Translations under genes and position numbers: made by a program
In this document: positions 1-7,494 of the stretch, piece by piece
Layout of the letters: every line of letters starts with the position of its first letter
Numbering within the stretch: the stretch's first letter is position 1
Assembly: GCA_004151065.3 (NCBI GenBank)
Contig: NWUY0303907366.1
Span: 1 to 11,831 of the forward strand
Origin: Larix sibirica
Taxonomy: Eukaryota > Streptophyta > Pinopsida > Pinales > Pinaceae
Direction of reading: 5' to 3'
DNA length: 11,831 nucleotides
The notes under the pieces: model-generated
Told to the model about the DNA's origin: nothing
The model's database searches: none
What the model saw: the letters and a program-made list of their open reading frames with translations, nothing else

Positions 1-668
1 CTTGATAAATCCAAATTTAAAATAAATCTATATTGATTAAAAATCTATAATTTATATATTACTCATAATACTAAACAATAATAATAAATATTTACTCTAT
101 AATTTATATTTACTATTAAATCTAAATATTAATAAAATACAATATAAAATAAATAACAATATAATTCACTTTCCTTCACCCCCTTATAACATTACAGCAC
201 AAAATTAAATCCCAACTTTATTAGAAGACGAGACAAAATTAATAACAAAACAGCTCACTTTCCTCCCCTTATAACATGAAAAGACAAAATTAGTGAATGA
301 AAAAAAAAATTCTTTGCTTTCTTAAACCATCTTGAAGGATACATACATATAGCTATGATAATGATCTGATTTTGACATTCATTTGCCTTACTTTAAATGC
401 TTGTGACTAATCTTTGATTTTCAGACATCCATGTCATTAATATTTTTTTTAATTCATCCATGTCATTTCACGGGGTTGTGGCTTGCTACTTAGTAAAAGG
501 TGAAGTGTTTAATACAAGTGAGGATCAGTATTAAGAGAAATGGAATGAATTGCCATTGGGATAATGGGAAACGTGTAGGGTGGAAAGTCTCTATTATAAC
601 AATTTGATGGTCTAAGAGTGGGCTATTTAAAACAACCTTGTTATGTATGTTTATTATCCAATATTATT
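1..668. other. AT-rich intergenic spacer, no gene seen
   Basis: Very AT-rich DNA, especially 1-160, with many short A and T runs and no reading frame that resembles a known protein on either strand. A 13-bp direct repeat (CATCCATGTCATT) lies at 426-438 and 455-467. A TATA-like CTATTTAAAA occurs near 622 but nothing downstream supports a promoter. The right end, at 668, is the native flank of the LINE-B insertion. The stretch may be old repeat DNA decayed past recognition. Confidence 0.6.
152..291. repeat. Imperfect direct repeat, two copies about 88 bp apart
   Basis: Copy one (about 152-206) and copy two (about 241-291) share, in order, AATAACAA, TCACTTTCC, CCCCTTATAACAT and ACAAAATTA, with small indels between these blocks. 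The decamer AGACAAAATT also appears alone at 231-240, just before copy two. The pattern fits an old local duplication. It codes for nothing I recognise. Confidence 0.55.
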
Positions 669-717
669 TGTATTTTTTGTTATGTCATTTTATGGTATTG
701 TTGTTGGTGTTGTTATT
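669..717. repeat. Target-site duplication of LINE-B, left copy
   Basis: This stretch recurs at 3277-3326 with a single one-base difference: copy two has an extra A after the TGTATTTTTT block. It is directly followed by the T run (716-724) that is the complement of the LINE-B A tail, as expected for the 3' side of a minus-strand LINE. The last two T residues belong to either the duplication or the tail. Confidence 0.85.
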
Positions 718-1011
718 TTTTTTTCAAAGAACAAATTATAACTTGTATTATAAAAACAATGGTTATATTCTTTATATGCTTTTTCAAAAGCATGTTGATT
801 CTATTTTCATATATTGAAACAGATTTAAAACTTTTATAGTAAAAAAATTACATGGAATATTTTGTCCAATATAAATCTTAGAAATCTTTTCAAACAAAGT
901 TTGTTGTCAAAAATTATCTATATTTCCATAATTTCATTCTTCTCATAGATCAGTCTACAAGACAAAGATTATAAACAACAACAAAAACAGTTTTCAATAT
1001 TTACTGGAATA
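716..1011 (-). other. LINE-B 3' UTR and oligo(A) tail
   Basis: Non-coding, AT-rich sequence between the inferred ORF2 end and the A9 tail. On the minus strand the last bases before the tail are TTTGTTCTTTG. Almost the same string ends the plus-strand SINE at 5600-5799. No polyadenylation signal stands out, which is normal for this group because the tail itself is templated. Confidence 0.7.
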
Positions 1012-3245
1012 TCACAAAACCGGATAGTAATATTCATTAGTTATCTCATTCCGTATTTTTGTAATATGCCAAACTCCAGCCTACATTGAAGTTCCTTCTT
1101 TTTCCATCTCAACAGCCAATTTGTTTCACTCCATGTAGATATGTTCACAAGTAACTTGTCCAATCAAATAATTTAGTCTTTGAGTCTCCTCCAAAAGGGT
1201 ACCCAACAACAGATTATGTATTTTGTTCTTACCTTGAATCCATTTTACAACAACTTGTGAATCTCCAAAATTTTGAATATCTCCAATCTCTTTTTCCACT
1301 GCCAAGCAAAGTATTAATCTTAAGGTACTTAGTTCTACAAAATTATTTGAACTTGAACCCAATCCAACTTTAAATTTTAAACAATTTTGTTATGTTATGA
1401 AAATCAGCCCCCCTGCTCCACAGACCTGAGGTTCCCCCTGTGCTAAGCCATCAAAATAATCCCATGGCCTCTTATGATCTATTTCTTCCATCTCAACCTG
1501 CCTAATTTTTAACTTCTTTTTATCTTGAGGAAAATTACTAAGAATACTCAAACTTTGCATCGCACATCAGAAAAAAGGTATATGTTTATCCTCAAAACAA
1601 GAGGCATTTCTCGCTATCCAAATTCCCCAAGCCGTGATAAGGGAAAGAACTCTGAGATATTCATAAACATTATTAGTGCACCATACTTTTAAGTAGTCCT
1701 CAATTGTATCCCCGTGCCAGTGAATATCAGTTGTTAGTCTCTGCTTAATCTCTTTCCAAACGGCTAGTGTATAGGAACAAGTGACTGCAAGATGATAGTT
1801 TGGCTCTTCCGCCTCCTTACATAAATAACATCTTCCTAGTCCATGTCGATTTTTCCTTTGTAGTATGCCCCATGTCAGTGCTTTGTTCTTTAGTAAGAAC
1901 CACATGAACAATTTTTCTTTTTTAGGACACTTTAACCTCCAAACAATCTCCTATAGATCTTCATCATGTATCAAGAAATTGTATCATGTCTTTGGACTGT
2001 AAACCCCTGTAGTAGAAAAACGCCATACCAATGAATCATGTTGGTTCTATAATCTAACATTGCTAGAAGATAGATTTGAAAGAAATCCTTTCCAGATTAT
2101 GATATCTTCCCCTTGAAAACCAAAGAGCTCAGCTCATATCCAACCTTGTCCCATAATAATAGAAGCACTATGATCCACGATCTGATTTAAAGTAAAAAAA
2201 AAACCTTTTACCTTACTATGTGAAGCATTTGAGCCGATAAAATATGTCCATTCTCACTTCCCACCCAAGGGTCTTCACCTAGGCAGACCTTTGTACCATT
2301 TCCCACCTTCCACATTAAACATGGACCAATCAGATCAAAAGCAAGGACAATTGTCTTCCAGCTGATAGAAATATTTTGTAAAGATTTATTCCTACTCCTG
2401 ATCCATTCCACAATAGTAAGAGAAAAAATGTATTTTTGCTAAACAAATTTTACATAGTAGCATGTACCAGTAATTAAGCGCCAAATATTTTTTGTTGCCA
2501 GATCTTTTGCAAACAAACTTGGAATTTTAAAACCCCATCCTCCCAAACATTTTGGTAGTGCTATATCTTTCCAGTTAATCCATACCATTCCCTGCTGCTC
2601 CAATCTCCCTGACCACAAAAACCTATAGCATAGCTTTCTTATTTTTTCAAGAACTCCATTCAGTATCCAAGTACTCATCCAGAAGACCGAAATCGCTTCC
2701 AGTACTGCTTTAACTAGCACCATTCTGCCTCCTTTTGAGAGCCATCTATGGCTCCAATTTGAAATTCTAAGTTCACATTTTGAAATTAACTAGTCCCAAT
2801 CCTTTGATTGATAAGAATTTGTCTTTAACATATAGCCCATATATTTTAAACCAGCATCAAAACAAATGACATCATATGGAAACAATGATTTTATGAAATC
2901 CACTTCCTGATCCTGAATTCCATTAACTGAAAGATAAGATTTTCCATTGTTTACCTTCATTCCCGAAGCAAAGCATAAAAGACACAGAATGTCATGTAAT
3001 TCCATCATATCCCTTCTTGAGCCATTAGTAAGTATTGGTATATCATCTACAAACAGTAGATGAGTTAACCTCATATTTCCCCCAAAACTGATTCCTTTGA
3101 AAGCACCAGATTGTTTTGCCTCCAACATTGCTCTCCTGAAACCTTCTGCAATAATAAGAAATAGCAAGGGAGCTAAAGGGCATCCTTGCCTTAAACCCCT
3201 GCTAGGCCTAAAAAAAGCAGTTGCAGATCCATTAATTAATATAAA
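1012..3245 (-). pseudogene. LINE-B ORF2 remnant: RT, zinc-binding and RNase H domains
   Basis: Decayed ORF2. RT motif B (GLRQGCPLAPLLF, from about 3197 down) and the catalytic motif FVDD (3042-3053) are clear. A SKGGRMVLVKAVLEAI block typical of the plant LINE thumb region follows at about 2745-2690. The zinc-binding domain has CYLC, then HLAVTC and AVW (about 1830-1750). RNase H keeps its first three acidic residues: D at 1450-1452 (YFDG), E at 1333-1335 (FVEL) and D at 1261-1263 (GDSQ). The fourth position, in NKLAVE, is V (GTT, 1111-1113) where family members have D. In-frame stops lie at 2790, 2439, 2208, 2134, 2047, 1984, 1951, 1567, 1390, 1126 and 1081 (low coordinate of each). One frame change occurs near the run of ten A residues at 2194-2203. 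The likely original stop is the TGA at 1012-1014, because coding-like sequence continues past 1081. Confidence 0.88.
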
Positions 3246-3276
3246 GTTGTTGGTATTGTTATCATATAAATCGAAG
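3246..3276. repeat. LINE-B 5' junction filler, copy of nearby flank
   Basis: Bases 3246-3271 match 3309-3334 at 24 of 26 positions (differences at 3255 and 3263). The match includes the end of the target duplication and the adjoining flank (ATATAAAT). It lies between the last recognisable LINE codons (NGSA, about 3230) and the right target-duplication copy, so it is neither LINE coding sequence nor part of the duplication. A template jump onto the flank during insertion would explain it. A short tandem repeat already present in the target is the alternative. Confidence 0.6.
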
Positions 3277-3326
3277 TGTATTTTTTAGTTATGTCATTTT
3301 ATGGTATTGTTGTTGGTGTTGTTATT
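3277..3326. repeat. Target-site duplication of LINE-B, right copy
   Basis: Matches 669-717 with one single-base indel, including an unbroken identical run of 39 bp from 3288 to 3326. The next bases (ATATAAATTAATTG) are native flank, so the inferred nick for first-strand synthesis lies at GTTATT/ATATAA on the plus strand. Confidence 0.85.
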
Positions 3327-3582
3327 ATATAAATTAATTGTTCAAAATAGTGTGTGCTTATTAGATTTTTTTCTAACTTTTATCAATTTATTTAAATTTA
3401 ATTTTAATGTTTTTTCTTGATCTCTGTTTAAATGGTTAAGAAAAGAAAGATTATTTAAATAGAATATGATGTTTTTAGATCAATCAAGATGTTGTAGTTT
3501 TTACAGAACAAAAATCCATGGCACTAAATTTTGGCCAAAGTTTCATCCTTTCCTTGAATGATCTATATATATTGTTTTCAAA
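3327..3582. other. AT-rich spacer, no gene seen
   Basis: T-rich sequence between the LINE-B duplication and the last recognisable gypsy codons. The minus-strand reading of 3490-3582 stays open a little beyond the gypsy KLM motif and could be more of that element, but I cannot match it to integrase or an LTR. Nothing else is supported. Confidence 0.5.
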
Positions 3583-4289
3583 CATCAATTTTGTTAAACC
3601 CCATCCTCCACCCAACGTAGTAGGCTTCAATGCCAAATAATACTCGTGTATCTTTGTTATCCACCTTCCTTAATTCCCTTCACATCCTTGTTGAGGTAAA
3701 ATGTCCTTATCATCGGATGCAACACATAGGGCCATATATTCGAACTCCAAATGTATTCTTTAAAGTGCTTGAGGGATTTAACCAAATTTTAAGTTTGTTT
3801 CAATACATGAATACTTCAACTCAACGATTCTTTGCTCATGAATGCTACCAATTATTCAAAACCATCTCGATAATTCTAAAGAAGGACATTGGCAAGTGTA
3901 TGCTCATATGTAAATGAGAATATATGGAATTCCTTGGACTACTCAAGACTCACCCAGACAGGTAGATAATATAGCTTTCTTAATTTCTTTGAAATCTTGA
4001 ATTATTTTGTTGGTCCATTAGATCTATTGTTCATTATTAGAATGGTTATGATGGGATTTGTGATTTCTAGCAAATTTGGCACCAACCTTCTTAAGAAGTT
4101 AAGTTGCTACAAAAAGGACTTGAGAGCCTTCTTGTTTAGGGGTAATCTAGCCTGTCGAATAGCCTCAACTCTGGTTGGATCTATCTTCACTACATACTTC
4201 AAATCAATGTGCCCAAAAAATTCCCCTAAATGACCCAAATATTGACTTGTTAGAATTCAAAGACATGTCAAATTCTCAACACCTTTCAA
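3583..4289 (-). pseudogene. Gypsy RT connection and RNase H, broken
   Basis: The minus strand reads FFGHIDLKY, then KIDPTRVEAI (about 4188-4159) and FLRRLVPNLLEI, the standard gypsy sequence downstream of the RT active site. RT-linked RNase H follows as FSFTYEHTLANVLL (about 3923-3880), a stop, LVAFMS and LVKSLKHFKEYI, and ends near KPTTLGGGWGLTKLM (about 3627-3583), the usual close of this domain in the family. Stops are frequent and the frame changes at least twice. Integrase should come next in a full element but is not seen in 3327-3582. Confidence 0.75.
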
Positions 4290-5075
4290 AATATTTCCTA
4301 AGACAAATAACATGATCCTTTTGTTGAAAATATTGTCATATCATCTTAGACGTAAACAATGATGATCTCATTCATAATATCATCAAATGAATAATCCATG
4401 GCTCATTGGAATGTTCATCTATGTTAATCCATCCAAAGGGAATCCAAACATAGGAATAAGTTCTCCCAGTAGTGAAGGTTGTCTTTTACTTGTCTTCCTT
4501 AGCAACCAACACTTTTTAAAGAATTTGTTCAACACATAGAGCATTTGAGAGTTTGTAATTTTTTGCAACATATGATCCATATTGGGAAGAGGGGAGTTAT
4601 CCTTTAAAGAAATATGGTTCAAGTTTCAAAAATCAATACAAAGTCTGCTTTCACCATTCTTGTTCTTGATTGGATCCAAATTAATGACCCGTGTTGAATA
4701 TCTTATATCTGCAAAAATTCCACCATAAAACAAGTTAGTCAATTTCTTCTCAATGTTCATACCTTTTTAAGGATTAATGGGTCTTTTATTTTTCTTGAAT
4801 GGATTTTCCTATGCTTTGAAAGAAATACGATGCTTAGTGAAAAAAATTTAGAATTCTTCAGTTCATTGTAATTTAAGGAAAATACATCTTTAAATTCGCA
4901 TATAAGATTTTGAATTTTGTTTTGTTCTTCATGGGTGCATGCTCTCTTAATTCTATTTATTATCAGACTCTCCTTGTAGCCAATCTTGACTTCCCGAACT
5001 TGATATTGAATAGGGGATTTATGAGGACCCTTTGTTTTGTCCAACCTATCATGTATTCTCTCTAGTTATACTAAG
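4290..5075 (-). pseudogene. Gypsy reverse transcriptase, broken
   Basis: The amino-terminal part (5044-4757) reads EEQNKIQNLICEFKDVF, the conserved segment before plant gypsy RT. Next come KNKNGESRLCIDF, a TGA at 4626-4628 where the family has R (a CGA to TGA change would explain it), then NLNHISLKDNSPLPNMDH. A frame change leads to KTTFTT and a degraded PFG block, and another to AMDYSFDDIMNEIIIVYV, a TAA at 4346-4348, and DDMTIF. The paired catalytic aspartates (4340-4345) remain, but a stop codon and an apparent extra codon separate them from the Y of the usual YxDD. RT would copy the element RNA into DNA; this copy cannot be active. Confidence 0.85.
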
Positions 5076-5582
5076 CCTATGGGAATCTTGTTTATCTTTA
5101 ATTGTACTACATTCTAGTCTCCTATGGCATTTAGATTGAGACAAAGCCATTATTCTTCTCGTAATTTTCTAGTTGAGAAGAAAAATCCCTTGAGCTTGTT
5201 GGAAATCTAAGGATTTGGGCATCATCCTCAAATACCAACCAACGAGTCACCTTATTTGGAACAATCTACCTAAAAATGATCTTTATCTTAAATTTATAGA
5301 AAGAGGAAAAAACAACAAGATGGAAATTAGTTGTAGAGACAACAAAGGCATCTTAATTAAGTTCCAAGTATCATTCATATTTAACACTTCAATATTTCAT
5401 TCTTGGTTAAATACAACTTTAATACCTCTTCTAGAATAAGATCAATGTCCCCAAATACATGCAACAATTTATCCCCAATTTTCTCTCTAAATCAAGAACT
5501 AACTAGAGCGATTCTCAGCTACATTAGTCATGCTATCAGATTCAAGGAAATATAAGTAGGAAATGATATAGTTTAAGAGGAT

Positions 5583-5599
5583 AAGTGAGGACTATTCCA
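5583..5599. repeat. Target-site duplication of SINE-1, left copy
   Basis: AAGTGAGGACTATTCCA occurs here and again at 5800-5816 with no mismatch. The two copies bracket a 200-bp segment that ends in A residues and interrupts gypsy coding sequence, as expected for a SINE inserted by target-primed reverse transcription. Confidence 0.9.
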
Positions 5600-5799
5600 A
5601 GCCCCGAGGGTTATCTCAAGAAGTCACGAGGCAGCTGTTAGATATATCCCCCCCAGAGTTGGGGAGATCACGGGTTCAACTCTCTTGATCCCCTTAGTGT
5701 TAGGCTCTGTAATCAGGGTCGATGGTTTACCCTGTTTACCATCCATGAATCATGGGGAAGTACTCAGAGGGTTTTCCGTGAGGTTGTTCATTGGAAAAA
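5600..5799 (+). mobile_element. SINE-1: tRNA-derived SINE, about 200 bp
   Basis: A short non-coding retroposon on the plus strand with perfect 17-bp flanking duplications. A B-box-like GGTTCAACTCT (5673-5683; consensus GGTTCRANNCC) is clear. The A box is uncertain: GGCAGCTGTTAG (about 5629-5640) gives tRNA-like spacing of about 45 nt, while TTATCTCAAGAAG (about 5611-5623) is the other candidate. Both boxes would serve an internal RNA polymerase III promoter. The body has two small hairpins, GATGGT/ACCATC (5721-5743) and CCATG-AAT-CATGG (5743-5755). It ends TTGTTCATTGG followed by 5-7 A, which resembles the LINE-B 3' end. SINEs encode no protein and rely on LINE enzymes. Confidence 0.85.
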
Positions 5800-5816
5800 A
5801 AGTGAGGACTATTCCA
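5800..5816. repeat. Target-site duplication of SINE-1, right copy
   Basis: Identical to 5583-5599 and placed directly after the SINE A tail. The first two A residues may belong to the tail. The inferred nick on the minus strand is CTCACTT/ATCCTC. Confidence 0.9.
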
Positions 5817-5887
5817 TACAATGCCATTCCTAAACTATGCTTCATCAAAATGCAAAGTCCATAAAGCACCAATAGCATTGTATTCAC

Positions 5888-6560
5888 TAGTAGCAATAAG
5901 CTCTAAAGGATGGCCAATTCCAACCTTCATTGTTGTAATTTCCCAAGTCATCCTCAAGGAAAAATATCTCATTCATTGGCTTATTTGGGTGTTTTATGTT
6001 AAATTTCAATTCTTTCTCATTGTATAGCTTACTATTGTACTTATTAGATATTAGAAAGGTGGAATAAAATAGATCCAAGTGGACATGTCCACCAATAGTG
6101 TAAACCCATCTTCTTAAAAGCAACATTCCCCATGTAGCTGGGATATGTACTACTAACACATCCATGACGATCAATTTATTTAGATAAGCATCAACCTTCA
6201 CCTCCAAATTTTCAGTCATACCACATAACTTGACCTCTCGAGAATCCATTGCAAAATCACTTGCAGCTTAGGCATCCTATTGTTGTATGCACCTGAATCA
6301 TGTATGCGATTATGAAACGACAAGTTATTAAACACCAAGGTGACATAAAAGGGTGGTGATTGAACAAACTTGGTGTCTCAACTCATGCCCAAATATATCT
6401 CAATTTTTTCTTATGCTTGATCTATGACAACTTCCATGGCTAACGACTTCATACCCTTTCTCCTTTGGTTTGAGATCTTGATTAATTTAGTGAATGGAAC
6501 ATAAATTTTGATCTTTCTCAAGTCTTGAGATAAATCAAATTCCAAAGTTGATCTCTAGAT
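5888..6560 (-). pseudogene. Gypsy aspartic protease region, broken
   Basis: A stretch reading QSPPFYVTLVFNN leads into HDSGAYNN, where D-S-G (6291-6299) is the retroviral-type protease catalytic triplet. This protease would process the element's Gag-Pol polyprotein. A frame change lies at about 6260-6275. The next open block (6249-5887, about 120 codons) contains KVDAYLNKLIVMDVLVV and WGMLLLRRW, which match the conserved MD-hydrophobic and GMLLSRKW blocks that follow the active site in this plant gypsy group. An acidic stretch (FLEDDLGNY) precedes the stop at 5887. At least two in-frame stops lie upstream of the triplet. The sequence above about 6560 cannot be assigned; gag would be expected there. 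Confidence 0.8.
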
Positions 6561-6854
6561 CATATCTTAGGCCTATGTGGTTGGGGAATGCTCATACTTT
6601 TGGCCACTTTTGATCATCCTTCACTTAGATAGGCTAACTATCAAAAGATTCCTCTACTAAGTCTCATCAATAGAACCTTGTGCAATGTGGCCCCACAAAT
6701 GAGTCTCGTGGAAGGTGGTTCAATGTAGAGCTTTGTCCAAGGTGGTTCAAAATATATTTGTGTGGATAATGGATCTTTGTAGAGTTCTATGCTTGAGGGG
6801 TGTTGGAGGATTTTGTTGGACATGTGTTGTAGCCTTTGTAGGTTCCCAAAGCAA
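6561..6854. other. Non-coding stretch, no gene seen
   Basis: Neither strand gives a protein I recognise; gypsy gag would be expected on the minus strand but cannot be made out. The 12-mer AAGGTGGTTCAA occurs twice (6712-6723 and 6739-6750), 27 bp apart, in otherwise different surroundings. A TGTTGGAGGA at 6801-6810 is a possible left LTR terminus (plant LTRs often start TGTTGG) but has no partner in the window. Confidence 0.5.
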
Positions 6855-6962
6855 GGGGTGTTTGGGGGGTTGATCAACCCCCCCTAAATAGGGGTGTTTG
6901 GGGGGTTGATCAACCCCCCATAACTAGGGGTGCATGGGGGAAATGCCCCTAAAAGAAGAAAA
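6855..6962. repeat. 36-bp tandem array of G/C palindromes, three units
   Basis: Units start at 6855, 6891 and 6927, each with GGGGTG, an exact 36-bp period. Units one and two are nearly identical, and each contains the perfect 20-bp palindrome GGGGGGTTGATCAACCCCCC (6864-6883 and 6900-6919; the second extends to 22 bp). Unit three has diverged to GGGGTGCATGGGGGAAATG followed by CCCC, which can still fold as a bulged hairpin (GGG and GCAT pairing with ATGC and CCC). The array would form consecutive hairpins in single-stranded DNA or RNA. The G runs might also form quadruplexes. Function unknown. Confidence 0.9.
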
Positions 6963-7084
6963 AAAATAGGTCCATTTTGAGTTGTTTTCGGCCCATTGTA
7001 AACTTATTCAGGTTAAGGAATTGGGTTTGTGAACTCGAATTTAAGGTTTTGGATGCTATTGTAAACAAAAAAATATAATGCAAT

Positions 7085-7097
7085 GAGAGAGAGAGAG
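7085..7097. repeat. GA microsatellite
   Basis: A pure GA run of six and a half units lies downstream of a TATA-like AAATATAATG (about 7070). GA-rich stretches are common near transcription starts of plant LTRs, but there is no direct sign of function here. Confidence 0.8.
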
Positions 7098-7283
7098 TGG
7101 AGAAACTCTTAGGAATGTTGGTTTTTCTAGTTTTGAGTTTACAGGGTAAATCTATGTTTTATGTGCTTGTGAGCCATTGTTAATTGTTTTGTTTTAGATT
7201 TTGTTTGGTATTGTTTTTCTTTACACAAGTTTATCAAAGTTATTCAAATTTAATATAGTAGAGTTTGATTGAATGTTTTCTCC

Positions 7284-7298
7284 ACACATTAGAGTTTT
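7284..7298. repeat. Target-site duplication of SINE-2, left copy (imperfect)
   Basis: ACACATTAGAGTTTT here matches ACACAATATAGAGGTTTT at 7477-7494 apart from three extra bases in the right copy. The divergence suggests an older insertion than SINE-1. Confidence 0.55.
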
Positions 7299-7476
7299 GT
7301 TTTTTACAAAATGCACATCATGGGAAACCCTTCAAGCACTCTTGGTAGCCTAACCCGGTGGGGACATCAAGTGAGGCCCACAATATTCACAGAGGTATCC
7401 AACCTAGGGACTTGACCCCAAGACCTCTTACTTGCAAATCACTACACTCAACCACTTGATCTAACCCATTGGGTTG
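7299..7476 (-). mobile_element. SINE-2: tRNA-derived SINE, about 178 bp
   Basis: A minus-strand SINE. The A box reads TAGATCAAGTGG (complement of 7452-7463), close to the consensus TRGCNNARYNGG. The B box lies in GGGGTCAAGTCCC (complement of 7407-7419) with one G in place of the consensus T. The spacing of about 45 nt is tRNA-like. The 3' end on the minus strand reads GCATTTTGT plus A6 (complement of 7300-7305). The element appears to be flanked by an imperfect direct repeat. Sequence and tail differ from SINE-1, so it is another family. The degenerate B box suggests that it is no longer transcribed by RNA polymerase III. Confidence 0.8.
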
Positions 7477-7494
7477 ACACAATATAGAGGTTTT
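7477..7494. repeat. Target-site duplication of SINE-2, right copy (imperfect)
   Basis: Pairs with 7284-7298. It lies just beyond the inferred 5' end of SINE-2 on the minus strand, which reads CCAATGGGTTAGATC inward from about 7470. Confidence 0.55.

Larger units (their letters stand above)
716..3245 (-). mobile_element. LINE-B: 5'-truncated L1-type non-LTR retrotransposon
   Basis: A minus-strand LINE of about 2.5 kb. Read from high to low coordinates it begins abruptly inside the reverse transcriptase domain, runs through the thumb/connection region, a zinc-binding domain and RNase H, then has a 3' UTR of about 290 bp and an A9 tail (complement of T716-724). Endonuclease, ORF1 and the first half of RT are missing, the common result of incomplete reverse transcription during target-primed insertion. 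A ~49-bp direct repeat flanks it (669-717 and 3277-3326), so it was a real retrotransposition event. The RNase H at the end of ORF2 places it in the plant L1 group. It cannot be autonomous. Confidence 0.9.
5140..5887 (-). pseudogene. Gypsy RNase H-like domain upstream of RT, split by a SINE
   Basis: After a frame change near 5885 the minus strand reads GALWTLHFDEA, stop, FRNGIV, like the first strand of RNase H with its catalytic D (in FDEA, 5838-5849). On the far side of the SINE, TNVAEN (about 5525) matches the block carrying the catalytic E, and KLLHVFGDIDLI (GD at 5447-5452) the block with the second D. The reading frames on either side of the SINE agree once its 200-bp body and one 17-bp duplication (217 bp) are discounted. 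The block ends with VFEDDAQILRF (about 5225-5193), a conserved linker in this gypsy group. Several stops and another frame change are present. Assignment rests on motifs only. Confidence 0.65.
3583..6560 (-). mobile_element. Ty3/gypsy retrotransposon pol remnant, both ends missing
   Basis: A decayed LTR-retrotransposon pol on the minus strand. From high to low coordinates it shows an aspartic protease (DSG at 6291-6299), an RNase H-like domain (FDEA at 5838-5849; GD at 5447-5452), RT (LCIDF near 4630; DD at 4340-4345) and the RT-linked RNase H (about 3590-3990). A plus-strand SINE interrupts the first RNase H-like domain. No gag, integrase, LTR, primer-binding site or polypurine tract is visible, so the copy was truncated or recombined. 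Many stops and several frame changes show that it is old. No part of it could make a working protein. Confidence 0.85.
6801..7298 (+). other. Possible LTR-like segment (tentative)
   Basis: The segment starts TGTTGGAGGA, carries tandem repeats near its left part like some LTR U3 regions, has a TATA-like AAATATAATG near 7070, and then a T-rich, U5-like stretch that may go on past SINE-2 to 7584. No matching second LTR, CA terminus or primer-binding site is visible, so this is a guess from composition and order. Its orientation would be opposite to the gypsy pol, so it probably belongs to another element. Confidence 0.25.

Noticed and set aside
618-839. Plus-strand open frame of 73 codons
   Set aside because: Rich in F, C, I and Y from T-rich DNA. 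It spans the LINE-B target duplication and tail, so it is a chance frame.
3246-3326. A longer target duplication reaching left of 3277
   Set aside because: Sequence left of 669 aligns only weakly with 3246-3276, while 3246-3271 aligns far better with 3309-3334.
5600-5799. Possible tRNA gene from the B-box-like sequence
   Set aside because: No cloverleaf, anticodon arm or acceptor pairing is visible. Duplications and an A tail show a SINE.
3583-6560. Endogenous pararetrovirus instead of a gypsy element
   Set aside because: The DSG protease followed by GMLLxRxW, the RT with SLKDN-PLPNMDH and the connection motifs match plant Ty3/gypsy. No movement or coat protein is seen.
6855-6962. CRISPR array
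   Set aside because: Units are directly adjacent with no spacers, in a eukaryotic context.
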